From Planctomycetota bacterium (GTDB lineage: Bacteria; Planctomycetota; Planctomycetia; Planctomycetales; Planctomycetaceae), in NCBI GenBank assembly GCA_003388505.1, contig QQVO01000021.1, forward strand, positions 78,416-142,415: 64,000 nucleotides of DNA, read 5' to 3'. Made by a program: the position numbers and the translations under genes. How positions within the stretch are numbered: the stretch's first letter is position 1; every line of letters begins with the position of its first letter. Shown piece by piece: positions 1 to 8,975 of this stretch. The notes beneath the pieces were generated by a model, which was not told the origin of the DNA, made no database searches, and worked only from the letters and a program-made list of their open reading frames with translations.

Positions 1-1995
1 TTCCGGCTGTCGCTCCGCGGATTTGATCCGCCACTCGACGTCCTCACCCTCCGCACCGAATTTCAGGGGCGTCGCACGAACATCGTCAATCCGGATGAGA
101 GCCTGTTGCTCAAGAAGCCGCTGATGGAAGTGGCACACGGCGGCGGACGCCGACTCTACAAGGGCGACCCGGCCCATGTGGCGCTGCGGACGTGGATTGC
201 CGAAGGAATGCGGCTGGATCCCGAAGACGAGCCCACACTCGATCGGATCGAAGTCTTCCCGAAAAAGCGGGTCTTCCACCAGACCGGCGACCGGCAGCAG
301 GTCATCGTGAACGGTTATTTCAGCGACGGCAGCGTCCGCGATTTGACGCGCCTCACCGTCTTCAGTTCATCTTCCGAGTCGGTGGCAGCCGTCGGCAAGG
401 GCGGCCTGGTAGAAAAAGAAGGCCGCGGCGAGACGGCGATTCTCTGCCGGTTCCTCGACAAGATGGACACGAGCTACATCACGTTCCTTGAAGAGGTCGA
501 AGGCTTCGCCTGGAACGACCCGCCGGAATACAACTTCGTCGACGAGCGCATCAACGAGAAACTGCTCCAATTGCAAATTCCCCCCTCGGAACTCTGCAGC
601 GACGACGAATTCCTCCGCCGCGCCTATCTCGACGCGACCGGCCGTTTGCCGACGATCGAGGAGACCGAGGCGTTTCTCGCCGATGTCGGCGCTGACAAGC
701 GTTCCCGACTGATCGACGCGCTGTTGGAGACGCCGGACCATGCTGCATTCTGGGCTCTCAAATGGGCCGACGTGCTCCGGGTCAACAGCGGTAAACTGAA
801 TGCGACCGGCGTCGCGAAGTTCAACCGTTGGATCTACAACGGCGTGCTCAATGACCAGCCGATGGACGAGTTCGCCCGCGAACTTCTGACGGCGACCGGC
901 AGCGTCTACGAGCACCCCGCCGCCAACTACTGGCGCGCCAGCCGCGATCCTACTGACGCCACCGAGACGACCGCCCAGTTGTTCCTGGGCATCCGCATTC
1001 AGTGCGCCAAGTGTCACAACCACCCCTTCGAACGCTGGTCGCAGGACAATTACTATGGAATCGCGGCGGCCTTTGCGCGGGTCGGTCGCAAGAACGGCCC
1101 GACGCCGAATGACGAAGTCATCTTCATGCAGGACAGCGGCGACGTCACCCAGCCGCGGACCGGCCAGACGATGAAAGTCCACCTGTTGCTCGAAGGCGAT
1201 GTCGACGTGCCGGCCGACCAGGATCGACGGAAGGTGTTCGCCGAGTGGCTGACCACTCCCGACAACCCGTTCTTCGCCCGGGCGACTGTCAACCGCATCT
1301 GGGGACATGTGATGGGACGGGGCATTGTCGACCCCGTGGACGACTTCCGCGACTCGAACCCTCCCTCCAACGCAGCGCTGCTGGATGAACTCTCCACAAA
1401 GTTCGTGGAGAACGACTTCAGCCGCAAATGGGTGATTCGCACGATCATGAACAGCGCAACGTATCAGCGCAGTTCGCGAACCAACGAATTGAACAAGGAC
1501 GATGAGATCTACTTCTCGCACGCCTCGACCCGGATGCTGACGGCCGAGCAGTTGCTCGATGCGATTTGCGCCGTCACGGACGTCGCTGAAACGTTTCCGG
1601 GCGTCCCGCCGGGCACCCCTGCGACGCAGCTTCCCGAACCGCCGAAGGACCACTACTTCCTCAAGATTTTCGGTCAGCCGCAACGGGAAATGGCGTGCGA
1701 ATGCGAGCGGTCGAATGAATCAAACCTCTCGCAGGCGCTACAGATGATCAACGGGCCGACAGTCCACAACAAGCTGCGGGACGACAACGGCCGCATCAAC
1801 CAGATGATCGCTGCCGGAGCGTCCGACGAAGAGATCATCACGGACCTGTACCTTTCAGCCGTCAGCCGTCCGCCGACGACGGAAGAACTGCAGGCTTCCA
1901 AAAACCACATCGCCGCTTGCGAAAACCGGCGCTTCGGCCTGGAGGACGTCGGTTGGGCGGTCCTCAACTCCAAAGAGTTCCTGTTCCAGCACTAG
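1..1995 (+). CDS. DUF1549/DUF1553 planctomycete cytochrome-like surface protein, 3' part (5' end outside window)
   Basis: The frame is open from the first base, so the start lies upstream. The visible 664 codons run through the end of a PSD1-type segment (ESLLLKKPLMEVAHGGG), a BIG2-like segment near bases 240-420, a DUF1549 domain (LCSDDEFLRRAYLDATGRLP), the family's CAKCHNHPFERW motif near base 1003, and a C-terminal DUF1553 domain ending NSKEFLFQH. In planctomycetes such proteins are exported and usually paired with DUF1501 genes; the biochemical role is unknown. The CxxCH looks like a c-type heme motif, but heme binding is inference. Oddly, the TAG stop shares its last two bases with the start of dispersed repeat A. 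A strong terminator follows. Family assignment is secure. Confidence 0.93.
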   Translation, partial: FRLSLRGFDPPLDVLTLRTEFQGRRTNIVNPDESLLLKKPLMEVAHGGGRRLYKGDPAHVALRTWIAEGMRLDPEDEPTLDRIEVFPKKRVFHQTGDRQQVIVNGYFSDGSVRDLTRLTVFSSSSESVAAVGKGGLVEKEGRGETAILCRFLDKMDTSYITFLEEVEGFAWNDPPEYNFVDERINEKLLQLQIPPSELCSDDEFLRRAYLDATGRLPTIEETEAFLADVGADKRSRLIDALLETPDHAAFWALKWADVLRVNSGKLNATGVAKFNRWIYNGVLNDQPMDEFARELLTATGSVYEHPAANYWRASRDPTDATETTAQLFLGIRIQCAKCHNHPFERWSQDNYYGIAAAFARVGRKNGPTPNDEVIFMQDSGDVTQPRTGQTMKVHLLLEGDVDVPADQDRRKVFAEWLTTPDNPFFARATVNRIWGHVMGRGIVDPVDDFRDSNPPSNAALLDELSTKFVENDFSRKWVIRTIMNSATYQRSSRTNELNKDDEIYFSHASTRMLTAEQLLDAICAVTDVAETFPGVPPGTPATQLPEPPKDHYFLKIFGQPQREMACECERSNESNLSQALQMINGPTVHNKLRDDNGRINQMIAAGASDEEIITDLYLSAVSRPPTTEELQASKNHIAACENRRFGLEDVGWAVLNSKEFLFQH

Positions 1996-2095
1996 AGCAA
2001 ATTGCTCTACCGTGTGTCCGCGTCGAGCGGTTTTCGGACTGTTCAGCCGGAGATTCCGCGAGACAGATCGCCAACACTGTTTCGCAAAGCGCTAT
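1994..2095 (+). repeat. Dispersed repeat A, copy 1 (102 bp, MITE-like)
   Basis: Begins AGAGCAAATTGC and ends TTCGCAAAGCGCTAT. The ends form an imperfect inverted repeat (AGAGC..TTGC against GC..TTTGC) and a TA flanks the left end. It shares nearly all positions with the copies at 31471, 35385 and 57366. It overlaps the stop codon of the upstream DUF1553 gene. Confidence 0.85.
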
Positions 2096-2115
2096 AATCA
2101 TCGTGCCTGAGAAAT

Positions 2116-2154
2116 ACGGCGCGGTCTCCTCCACAGGGGCCGCGCCGTTTTTTT
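2116..2154 (+). terminator. Rho-independent terminator after the DUF1553 gene
   Basis: A perfect nine-pair stem, ACGGCGCGG with CCGCGCCGT, closes a 15-nt loop and is followed by seven T residues. It lies downstream of repeat A and faces the convergent FG-GAP gene, so it separates the two transcription units. Confidence 0.9.
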
Positions 2155-2284
2155 GTCGAACGCGTTCGTTTCGTCGCATCCGCAAGTCGGTCGTCGTGAT
2201 TCGTGCCCGAGGCGATCATGAGCATCGCGCGAGCGGCAGCACACGGCCCGCCAGCGCCCCGCTGTCCTGCCCGATCCAGACGAC

Positions 2285-4030
2285 TCACTCCGGCGAACCT
2301 GTCCCTTGACGCAGGAATCGAAGCGCGCCGGTCGGCACGTCCTTCCACACTTCGACGCCGCCCACCGGCCAATAGACTCGAAGTTCGTCGATCGAACGAG
2401 CTGGTCCGACCGCAAGCTGAATTCGCGGGTCATGACTGGCCTGGAAACTCTCCCCGGCTGGAACATGCGCCGCGTGGATTTCTCCGTCGACAACGGCGTC
2501 CACACGAACTGACAACGCCCTGCGGGAGGAATGCGTCCCGATCAACTGCACCATCGCGACCTCCCCCGCCCGATCACTCTCATTCCTGAGCAGCGCGGGA
2601 GGAGCGAGGAGATGGCTGACCACCAGGTCCGGATCAAAATCGTTGTCGATGTCGCCGTAGGCGGCCGCCCGTCCCAGCCAGGACGCGCGAAAGTAGTCTC
2701 CCGCGGAGTCAGAGACGTCGACAAACCGGCGGCCTTCGACGTTCTCGAGCAAACTGGGACGCATGCGGTAGGTTCCGCCCGACTCAGTGGCGTCCCAGAG
2801 GTGGCCGTTGGCGAAGTACAGATCGGGCCACAGATCCGCATTGAGGTCCCGCGCCACGATTCCGAAGTTGAGCATTTCCCGCGATGAGGCGTCGACTCCA
2901 AGTTCCGCGTTCGCCGCCAGAAACCCGTGCGGACCGATGTTTTCGAAGACATCGACGACCTCCTGGGCGAAGTTCGTGACGAACAGATCAGGGCGACCGT
3001 CGCGATTGTAATCACTGACCGATACTCCCATGCTGCTTCCGAGTTTCCCGTCTTCACTTGTTGCGCAGCCGTGGAGGACTCCAACCTCACGAAATTGCAA
3101 CTCACCTTCGTTCTGAAACAGGAAATTGCGCGTCGTGTCATTCGCAACGAAGATGTCCGGTCGAAAGTCACCGTTGAGGTCGGCAATGGCCAATGCCAGA
3201 CCCTTTCCCTCCGGAGCGAGCGCAATGCCTGCCTCCGTACCCAATTCGACAAAACGTCCGTCGCCCGAATTCCGATAAAGCAGGTCGGGGAGCCCGTCGT
3301 GCCGCATCGGACTCGGAATCCTGTCGCCGGTGACGTCCTCGGGTTGCCAGTTTACATAGTTCACAACGAACAGTTCGGGATGTCCATCCGCATCAAGGTC
3401 GGCAAACGCGGCGCTGGTCGCCCATCCGGTGCTTTCCACGCCCGCCTCACCGGTCACATTCGTAAATGTCCCGTCACCGTTGTTGCGCCACAACGCGTTC
3501 GCTCCGTATGCGGCAACGTACAGATCGCAGAATCCATCGTTGTCATAGTCGCCGGCGGCGCAGCCCTGGCCGAATCCAATGAATCGCAGACGCGCCTCGC
3601 CCGTTGAATCGTTGAACCGCCAGAAGGCTGACTGTCGATAAAGGCGACTTCGAGCGCTGGCGTCGGCGGGCGCGGCAAAACTCGATCCATTAACCAGGAA
3701 CACATCGAGAGAACCGTCGCCATCGGCGTCGAACAGGGCGACGCCCCCCCCGTTCTGCTCCGTCATGAAGTTCCGGTCGCTGGGCGCGCCGTAGTAACGG
3801 AAATTGATTCCCGAAATCTCAGGCGACACTTGCGCGAACCGAATTTCGGACGTCTCGGTGGAAACCTCGTTTTCCCGGGCGGCGGGCTCCACTGGCCTCG
3901 ATGCAGGACGGGTACCGGGTGCATCGTCACTGCGACGCGAGAGCAAGAGGAACGCGATGGCCAGGACCATACCGCATCCGCCGATCGCCGCTCCGAAATA
4001 TACAAAGCTCCTGCGGCCGGTCTGCTTCAT
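2285..4030 (-). CDS. CRTAC-type FG-GAP/VCBS repeat protein with C-terminal ASPIC/UnbV domain
   Basis: 581 residues. An N-terminal membrane segment (about residues 10-30, VYFGAAIGGCGMVLAIAFLL) anchors or exports the protein. Calcium-binding type FG-GAP/VCBS blades follow, with repeated D-x-D-x-D-G loops (DADGDGSLDVF, DYDNDGFCDLY, DLNGDFRPDIF, DYNRDGRPDLF). The C-terminal ASPIC/UnbV region ends in DELRVYWPVGG. The family is predicted to form an extracytoplasmic beta-propeller; its ligand is unknown. It starts 15 bases after the stop of the TPR gene at 4046-5296, so the two form an operon. It is a close paralogue of the protein at 6717-8537, sharing the FMTEQNGGGVAL block. Family assignment is secure; function is not. 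Confidence 0.92.
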   Translation of the reverse strand: MKQTGRRSFVYFGAAIGGCGMVLAIAFLLLSRRSDDAPGTRPASRPVEPAARENEVSTETSEIRFAQVSPEISGINFRYYGAPSDRNFMTEQNGGGVALFDADGDGSLDVFLVNGSSFAAPADASARSRLYRQSAFWRFNDSTGEARLRFIGFGQGCAAGDYDNDGFCDLYVAAYGANALWRNNGDGTFTNVTGEAGVESTGWATSAAFADLDADGHPELFVVNYVNWQPEDVTGDRIPSPMRHDGLPDLLYRNSGDGRFVELGTEAGIALAPEGKGLALAIADLNGDFRPDIFVANDTTRNFLFQNEGELQFREVGVLHGCATSEDGKLGSSMGVSVSDYNRDGRPDLFVTNFAQEVVDVFENIGPHGFLAANAELGVDASSREMLNFGIVARDLNADLWPDLYFANGHLWDATESGGTYRMRPSLLENVEGRRFVDVSDSAGDYFRASWLGRAAAYGDIDNDFDPDLVVSHLLAPPALLRNESDRAGEVAMVQLIGTHSSRRALSVRVDAVVDGEIHAAHVPAGESFQASHDPRIQLAVGPARSIDELRVYWPVGGVEVWKDVPTGALRFLRQGTGSPE

Positions 4031-4045
4031 CGCATACTACTCGGG

Positions 4046-5296
4046 CTATGTGTTCGGCCCAACCGCCGGTTGGTCGGAAACAGCCTCCGCCATCCAACGC
4101 CATGCGCCCGCCGTCATCGACCTGCCCAGCGCGTCGTAAAGCTCGGCCATGCGCCGGCACTCTGCCGGCGTCGGCCTTGGCATCGTGAGGTTGCGTTGTA
4201 GATCCCACAGATCCAGTTCGGCTCGGGCAAGTTCGTGAGACCGTGCAAAGGCGCGCTGGGCTTCGGGAATCCGTTCCAGACGCAGCAGCAACCGGGCCCG
4301 CCGAGACAAGTAGCTCGTTTCCGCCGGGCGAATCGAGAGCGCGCGGTCGATGAACCCCAGCGACTGTTCATAGTCGCCGGCGATTTCACGAATCCGGCAG
4401 CGGATCTCCCAATACCGATCGTCTTCCTCCAGTTGTGCGGCCATGGTCGGATGAAGCCGCGAACCCGACGTTTCGTCGTCGAACAGAACCTCACTGGCCG
4501 ACGGAATATCCATCTGATCGACGAAAAAACGGGACACGACGATTCGCACATAAGGAACTTCGCGGTGCTCATCGGCTGCTTCACGGAATAACTGCTCCGC
4601 AGTCCTTACCTGCCCGGCGCTTCCGTAACATTGGGCGAGCGCCAGGCGGACCGTCGGCTGATCGGGATCACGCTGCAGAGCCTCTTGCAGCACGGGAAGG
4701 CATTGAGCCGCCGGAGGGGGCTCCACTTCGGCCACCGCCAGATCCCGCAGGATTTCCAACGTCTTCTCAAATGCGTCGCTCCCAGCACGCGTTTGGAACG
4801 GCTGTGCAAGCTCCAGCGCCTCTTCCAGAACGGCCACCGCCTCGCGACGGCGCAACGTGGCGAGCAGCAAACCGCTCCATTGACGCCGTGCGACCCAGGA
4901 ATGCGGATACTTCAGCAGATGACTCTTCAGAACCGCCTCAGCCCGCTGCAGTTGGTGATCCTTCAGCAGCGCCGCTGCGAGGTTGATCTGCGCGTCTTGA
5001 TGCGCCGGTGAGTCGGCGGCAACCTGCGAAAGGGAACTAATTGCGGCCGGCCAGTCACCCTCCTGGGCATAGGACAGGCCTTCAAGGTGGAGCGCCTCCG
5101 GATGGTCCGGCTCCCACCAGAGCAGACGCTCCAGCGCGGCCCGCGCTTGGGCCGGTTCCCTCTGTTGGAGGGAACGGGCCGCCAGTGCCAGCCGTTCTTC
5201 GTTCCCGCTGCGGAGGTAGGCGGCGCCGGCGATGCAGCCGATGCATGCGATCGGCACGGCCAGAGTCACGAGCTTTACAAATCGACGATTACGCAT
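4046..5296 (-). CDS. Membrane-anchored tetratricopeptide repeat protein
   Basis: 416 residues. The N-terminal hydrophobic segment LVTLAVPIACIGCIAGAAYL (residues 9-28) looks like an uncleaved anchor. Degenerate TPR units follow (for example ARAALERLLWWEPDHPEAL and AISSLSQVAADSP), indicating a helical solenoid for protein-protein contacts. It lies just upstream of the FG-GAP/ASPIC gene in the same direction (15-bp gap), and the divergent unit at 5492-8537 repeats the same pairing. TPR-plus-ASPIC pairs are common in planctomycetes and suggest a two-component surface complex; that is inference. A 195-bp divergent spacer separates it from its paralogue. Confidence 0.88.
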   Translation of the reverse strand: MRNRRFVKLVTLAVPIACIGCIAGAAYLRSGNEERLALAARSLQQREPAQARAALERLLWWEPDHPEALHLEGLSYAQEGDWPAAISSLSQVAADSPAHQDAQINLAAALLKDHQLQRAEAVLKSHLLKYPHSWVARRQWSGLLLATLRRREAVAVLEEALELAQPFQTRAGSDAFEKTLEILRDLAVAEVEPPPAAQCLPVLQEALQRDPDQPTVRLALAQCYGSAGQVRTAEQLFREAADEHREVPYVRIVVSRFFVDQMDIPSASEVLFDDETSGSRLHPTMAAQLEEDDRYWEIRCRIREIAGDYEQSLGFIDRALSIRPAETSYLSRRARLLLRLERIPEAQRAFARSHELARAELDLWDLQRNLTMPRPTPAECRRMAELYDALGRSMTAGAWRWMAEAVSDQPAVGPNT

Positions 5297-5491
5297 ACGG
5301 TGACTACGGCAGAACGCTCAACTCGAATCGACGGCATGGAGAAGTGCTGGACGCCAGTCGGTCGGTGCTCAGAAGACGTCCCGCATCGAGTATGGTCCGG
5401 AGAGCAACAAAACAGACACAACGCCGCCGATTTCACCTTTTGCTATCATGGTGAATGGGACAGAACAAGTCGAGCGATCATTGGATGCAAC

Positions 5492-6688
5492 GTGAAGGGC
5501 GCCCGCCGCGGAATCCGAGTCAGTCTCATCGTGCTTGTGCTCGCCGGAGCGGGCTACGGCTCCCTTCACTGGTACATTCGCAGATCAGCGGAAGAGACGC
5601 TCGCGGCGGCAGAGGCGCATCTGCGGCGGAGAGAGAACGCTGAAGCGCGCGAAGAGCTTCAATGGCTGCTCTGGTCCGATCCCACACATCACCGCGCATT
5701 GCTTATCAGAGGCGTCAGCCTGAACGCCGACCGGCGTTTCCCGGAGGCGATTCGAACCCTCGCACAGATTCCCGAGAACTCGGAGAGTAGCGAGGCCGCC
5801 GGAATCGCCCTCGCGTCCTCTCTCATTCTTGACGGGCAGTTTGAGCGAGCGGAAGACGTTTTGCGGAACCACGTCGAACGTTTTCCTCAATCGCTCAACA
5901 CCGGCAGGCGACTCGCAAAGCTATACCTCATACAGCTTGACCCGCGGAAAGGCGCCGCCGTGTTGCTTGAGCACTGGAAACGCAACCGCGACGAATTGTC
6001 GATACTGCCTGACTTGCTGGATATCGAAGCGCGGTCGATTACACCGCAGGAACACGTTGAACGGCTGGAGGCGGCTGACCGCAGCCATCCGCAGCAGTCG
6101 TCTGTCGTGCTTGCGTTGGCTCGCGCGTATCATCAGATGGGAATGCCGGATCGCGCCAAAGAACGATTTGATTCGGCAATTCGATTGAGTCCCGACGATC
6201 TCCCGACGAAGATTGCCGCAACGGAATTCCTGCTCGACGTGGGAGACCTTGAGTCCGCCCAGAGTCTGCTGCCGACCGACATTGACGAACAGATCCATGA
6301 CAGTCTTTATGCCGACAGATACTGGTACGTCGTTGCGCGGATCGCCGAGAGCCGCGGGCAGATCGCCGATGCGCTCAATTCCCTGGAGAAGGCGATTGCG
6401 TTGCGTCCTGATAATGAGTCTTATTTGCTCATGCAGGCGTCGCTCCTCAGGCGATTGGGCCGCCGGGAGGAATCGAAGCGGGCTGCAGAAGTCGCGGCGG
6501 AACTCGCGGCGACGCGGGCGCGCCTCTTCGTTCTGGCAAACGAAATCAATCGGGAGTCCCCAAGATCCGAGCATTGCTCCGAGATTGCAACACTGATGGA
6601 ACGTCTCGGACACTCCGAACAGGCGGCTGATTGGCGACGGGTCGGCGAGGCCATCAGTGCGGCGTCACGACAACACGTATTCCCTTGA
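5492..6688 (+). CDS. Membrane-anchored tetratricopeptide repeat protein (paralogue of the 4046-5296 gene)
   Basis: About 398 residues from a GTG at 5492. That start is chosen because the following sequence (VKGARRGIRVSLIVLVLAG) aligns with the amino end of the divergent paralogue; an in-frame ATG near 5336 would add unrelated residues overlapping the divergent promoter region. It has an N-terminal membrane helix, then TPR-like repeats (AREELQWLLWSDPTHHRALL, ALNSLEKAIALRPDNESYLL). The closest relative in the window is the 4046-5296 product: EARKALEWLLW-type repeats occupy the same place. It is followed 28 bp later by its FG-GAP/ASPIC partner. A role as scaffold or partner of that protein is inference. 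Confidence 0.82.
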   Translation: MKGARRGIRVSLIVLVLAGAGYGSLHWYIRRSAEETLAAAEAHLRRRENAEAREELQWLLWSDPTHHRALLIRGVSLNADRRFPEAIRTLAQIPENSESSEAAGIALASSLILDGQFERAEDVLRNHVERFPQSLNTGRRLAKLYLIQLDPRKGAAVLLEHWKRNRDELSILPDLLDIEARSITPQEHVERLEAADRSHPQQSSVVLALARAYHQMGMPDRAKERFDSAIRLSPDDLPTKIAATEFLLDVGDLESAQSLLPTDIDEQIHDSLYADRYWYVVARIAESRGQIADALNSLEKAIALRPDNESYLLMQASLLRRLGRREESKRAAEVAAELAATRARLFVLANEINRESPRSEHCSEIATLMERLGHSEQAADWRRVGEAISAASRQHVFP

Positions 6689-6716
6689 CGCCTCGATCTT
6701 CCCCCTTGAATTGGCG

Positions 6717-8537
6717 ATGACCGGACACTTCCATTTCTGCAACCGCAGCCTGCTCTTGCTCCTTCTCATCACCGTTGCGTTCGGCGCGTTTCCGTCGTGC
6801 AGGAGCCGATCAGATCAACCGGATACTCCGTCCGCTGCGGAAACACATGGAAACGAGCCGGCGACAAACAACGAGCGCTCAGACCCGGCTTCTGATGCGC
6901 CCCCCTCTCCCTTCCGATTCGAATTGATGACTGCCGAAGCCGGTGTCGATTTCGTCTATTACGGCGCGCCGACGGACCGGGCGTTCATGACCGAACAGAA
7001 CGGCGGAGGCGTCGCCTTGGCCGATTTCAACAACGACGGCCGGCTCGACGTCTTCTTCGTCAATGGGTCTGACTTCAGACTACCGGGCCGGGGACTGGAG
7101 CAATCGAATCAACTCTATCTGGCGCAGGGTGCATTCCGTTACAAGAATGCGACGCGGGCAGCGGGACTTGTGGCCCACGGGTTCGGCATGGGGTGCACGA
7201 CCGACGACTACGACAATGATGGATTCAGCGACCTGTTCGTCGCAGCATACGGACAACTCCGGTTGTGGCGCAATAACGGCGACGGAACCTTCTCCGAAGT
7301 CACCCAGGAGGCGGGATTCGATTCCAAACTCTGGGGGACCAGCACCGCATTCGCCGACCTCGACGGCGACGGACTCTCCGATCTCTATGTCGTCAACTAC
7401 GTCGACTGGTCGCCCGAGGAGCCCCCCTGTCACCGGCCGGGGCATCCCGAGATGCTCACCGTCTGTTCCCCCATGAACCGGTCCGGACAGCGCGATGCGC
7501 TGTACCGGAACACCGGCGACGGGAGGTTTGTTGAAATCGGCGCCGAGGCCGGCATGGCAGACGCGGCAAACGCCAAAGGACTCGCGTTGTCGATTTCCGA
7601 CTTCGATCAAGACGGGCGTCTCGACGTTTACGTCGCCAATGACCAGACGCCCAACGATCTGTACCGAAACGTGGGACAGATGGAATTTGAAGAGATCGCC
7701 GTCGTTCAGGGAGTCGCGATCAGCAGCGACGGCGTTCCCGGCGCGAGCATGGGGGTCGCCCTCGCGGATTACGACGGCAACGGGCAGTTGGACATGTGCA
7801 TAACGAACTTCCGGAATCAGGTGAACGATCTCTTCGCGAACTACGGCGAAGCAGGCTTCGTCGCCGTCAACGCGCAGATGGGAATCGATCTCGTTTCGCG
7901 GCCGATGTTGTCGTTCGGAATCGTGGCTGCCGACTTCGATCTCGACACCTGGCCCGACTTATTCGTCGCGAACGGTCACATCTGGGATCTGACGTCGTTC
8001 GGCCCCGGCTACGAATTCGAGATGCACCCGCAGTTGCTGTGGAACCGGCGTGGGGAGAGGTTCACCGACGTGAGCGCGGATTGCGGCGGCTACTTCAAAC
8101 AGCGTTGGCTCGGCCGGTCCGCCGCAGTGGGCGATCTTGACAATGACGGAGACGATGATCTGGTCGTCACACATCTCGCCGCCCCGCCGGCGTTGTTGCG
8201 AAATGACTCAAAGCGCTCGAACGAGAGCGTCAGAATCCAACTGGTCGGCACGGAAGCCTCCCGGCAGTCCCGGGGAGCGCGGATTGAGATCGTCACCGAG
8301 AAGTCCCGGCACGTTACCCAAGTCCCCGCCGGCGGCAGTTTCCAGGCCAGCCACGATCCGCGCGTGATCGTCGCGGTTCCGTCGTTGGCCGCGATCCGAC
8401 AGATCAAAGTCTGGTGGCCTGGCGGGGAGATCGAGACCTGGCTCGAGACGCGCGCCGACCGCTCGGGCGATCTGCGACTGATCCAGGGAACTGGAACGCT
8501 TAGCGAGCAATCGAATGAACGCTCCCCCAGTCGCTGA
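6717..8537 (+). CDS. CRTAC-type FG-GAP/VCBS repeat protein with C-terminal ASPIC/UnbV domain (paralogue of 2285-4030)
   Basis: 606 residues from the ATG at 6717, chosen because it directly precedes a signal peptide (SLLLLLLITVAFGAF, then a possible lipid-modified Cys in FPSC). An ATG 20 codons upstream would overlap the preceding gene. The mature part repeats D-x-D-x-D-G blades (DFNNDGRLDVFF, DYDNDGFSDLF, DLDGDGLSDLY, DFDQDGRLDVY) and ends in an ASPIC/UnbV domain (IRQIKVWWPGGEIETW). It shares the YYGAPTDRAFMTEQNGGG block with the product of 2285-4030 almost letter for letter. It is probably an extracytoplasmic propeller co-expressed with the TPR protein upstream. Confidence 0.9.
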   Translation: MTGHFHFCNRSLLLLLLITVAFGAFPSCRSRSDQPDTPSAAETHGNEPATNNERSDPASDAPPSPFRFELMTAEAGVDFVYYGAPTDRAFMTEQNGGGVALADFNNDGRLDVFFVNGSDFRLPGRGLEQSNQLYLAQGAFRYKNATRAAGLVAHGFGMGCTTDDYDNDGFSDLFVAAYGQLRLWRNNGDGTFSEVTQEAGFDSKLWGTSTAFADLDGDGLSDLYVVNYVDWSPEEPPCHRPGHPEMLTVCSPMNRSGQRDALYRNTGDGRFVEIGAEAGMADAANAKGLALSISDFDQDGRLDVYVANDQTPNDLYRNVGQMEFEEIAVVQGVAISSDGVPGASMGVALADYDGNGQLDMCITNFRNQVNDLFANYGEAGFVAVNAQMGIDLVSRPMLSFGIVAADFDLDTWPDLFVANGHIWDLTSFGPGYEFEMHPQLLWNRRGERFTDVSADCGGYFKQRWLGRSAAVGDLDNDGDDDLVVTHLAAPPALLRNDSKRSNESVRIQLVGTEASRQSRGARIEIVTEKSRHVTQVPAGGSFQASHDPRVIVAVPSLAAIRQIKVWWPGGEIETWLETRADRSGDLRLIQGTGTLSEQSNERSPSR

Positions 8538-8568
8538 CCGCTTCTACGCGCACCGGGAAACCCGTTCG

Positions 8569-8778
8569 CTATTGCGGAGGTTGTCCATCGGCGGCCGGTG
8601 GCTCGGGGCCTGCCTTTGGATCATTGGCTGGCAGGGCTTCCTCATGGGCGGGATGTGATTCAGCCTCTTCCGGTGGGACATCCGCTCCACCGCCGCCATT
8701 GCAGCCGTGGAGGACCATCAGCCCAGCGGCTGCGGTCATTGAAAATCCGATCCGTCTGACAACCTGCCAACGCCACAT
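8569..8778 (-). CDS. Small predicted lipoprotein
   Basis: 69 residues from the ATG at 8778, which has an excellent ribosome binding site (AAGGAGCG, eight bases upstream). A longer in-frame start exists but has no such site. The sequence is a basic amino end, a hydrophobic stretch (FSMTAAAGLMVLHGC) ending in a lipobox-like LHGC, then a Gly/Pro/Glu-rich tail. Such tiny Pro-rich lipoproteins are frequent beside DUF1559 genes in planctomycetes, and one (8976-10052) lies just upstream in the same direction, though a terminator separates them. Function unknown. Confidence 0.72.
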   Translation of the reverse strand: MWRWQVVRRIGFSMTAAAGLMVLHGCNGGGGADVPPEEAESHPAHEEALPANDPKAGPEPPAADGQPPQ

Positions 8779-8908
8779 CTGAACGCTCCTTGTGAGTATA
8801 GTCTGGGCGTCCGGCAATCGCAGCACTCCAAATCGCGATGAATACTTCCGGTCCATCGCATCTGCGCACCCGATTGAGACGCCGTATTGGAAAGACTCAA
8901 GGTACATA

Positions 8909-8947
8909 GACAAAACGCGCCGGCGTCTGCGCGAGACGCCAGCGCGC
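8909..8947 (-). terminator. Rho-independent terminator of the DUF1559 gene
   Basis: Stem GGCGTCT/AGACGCC around a GCGCG loop, extended after one C-A mismatch by five further pairs (CGCGC/GCGCG). On the minus strand it is followed by TTTTGTCTAT. It lies 29 bp past the stop of the DUF1559 gene and well placed to end its transcript. Confidence 0.85.
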
Positions 8948-8975
8948 CAATTTCGATAGCCAACGACAGCGACGA

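Noticed and set aside
367..1683. 438-codon open frame on the minus strand
   Set aside because: Antisense to the DUF1549/1553 gene, no recognisable motif.
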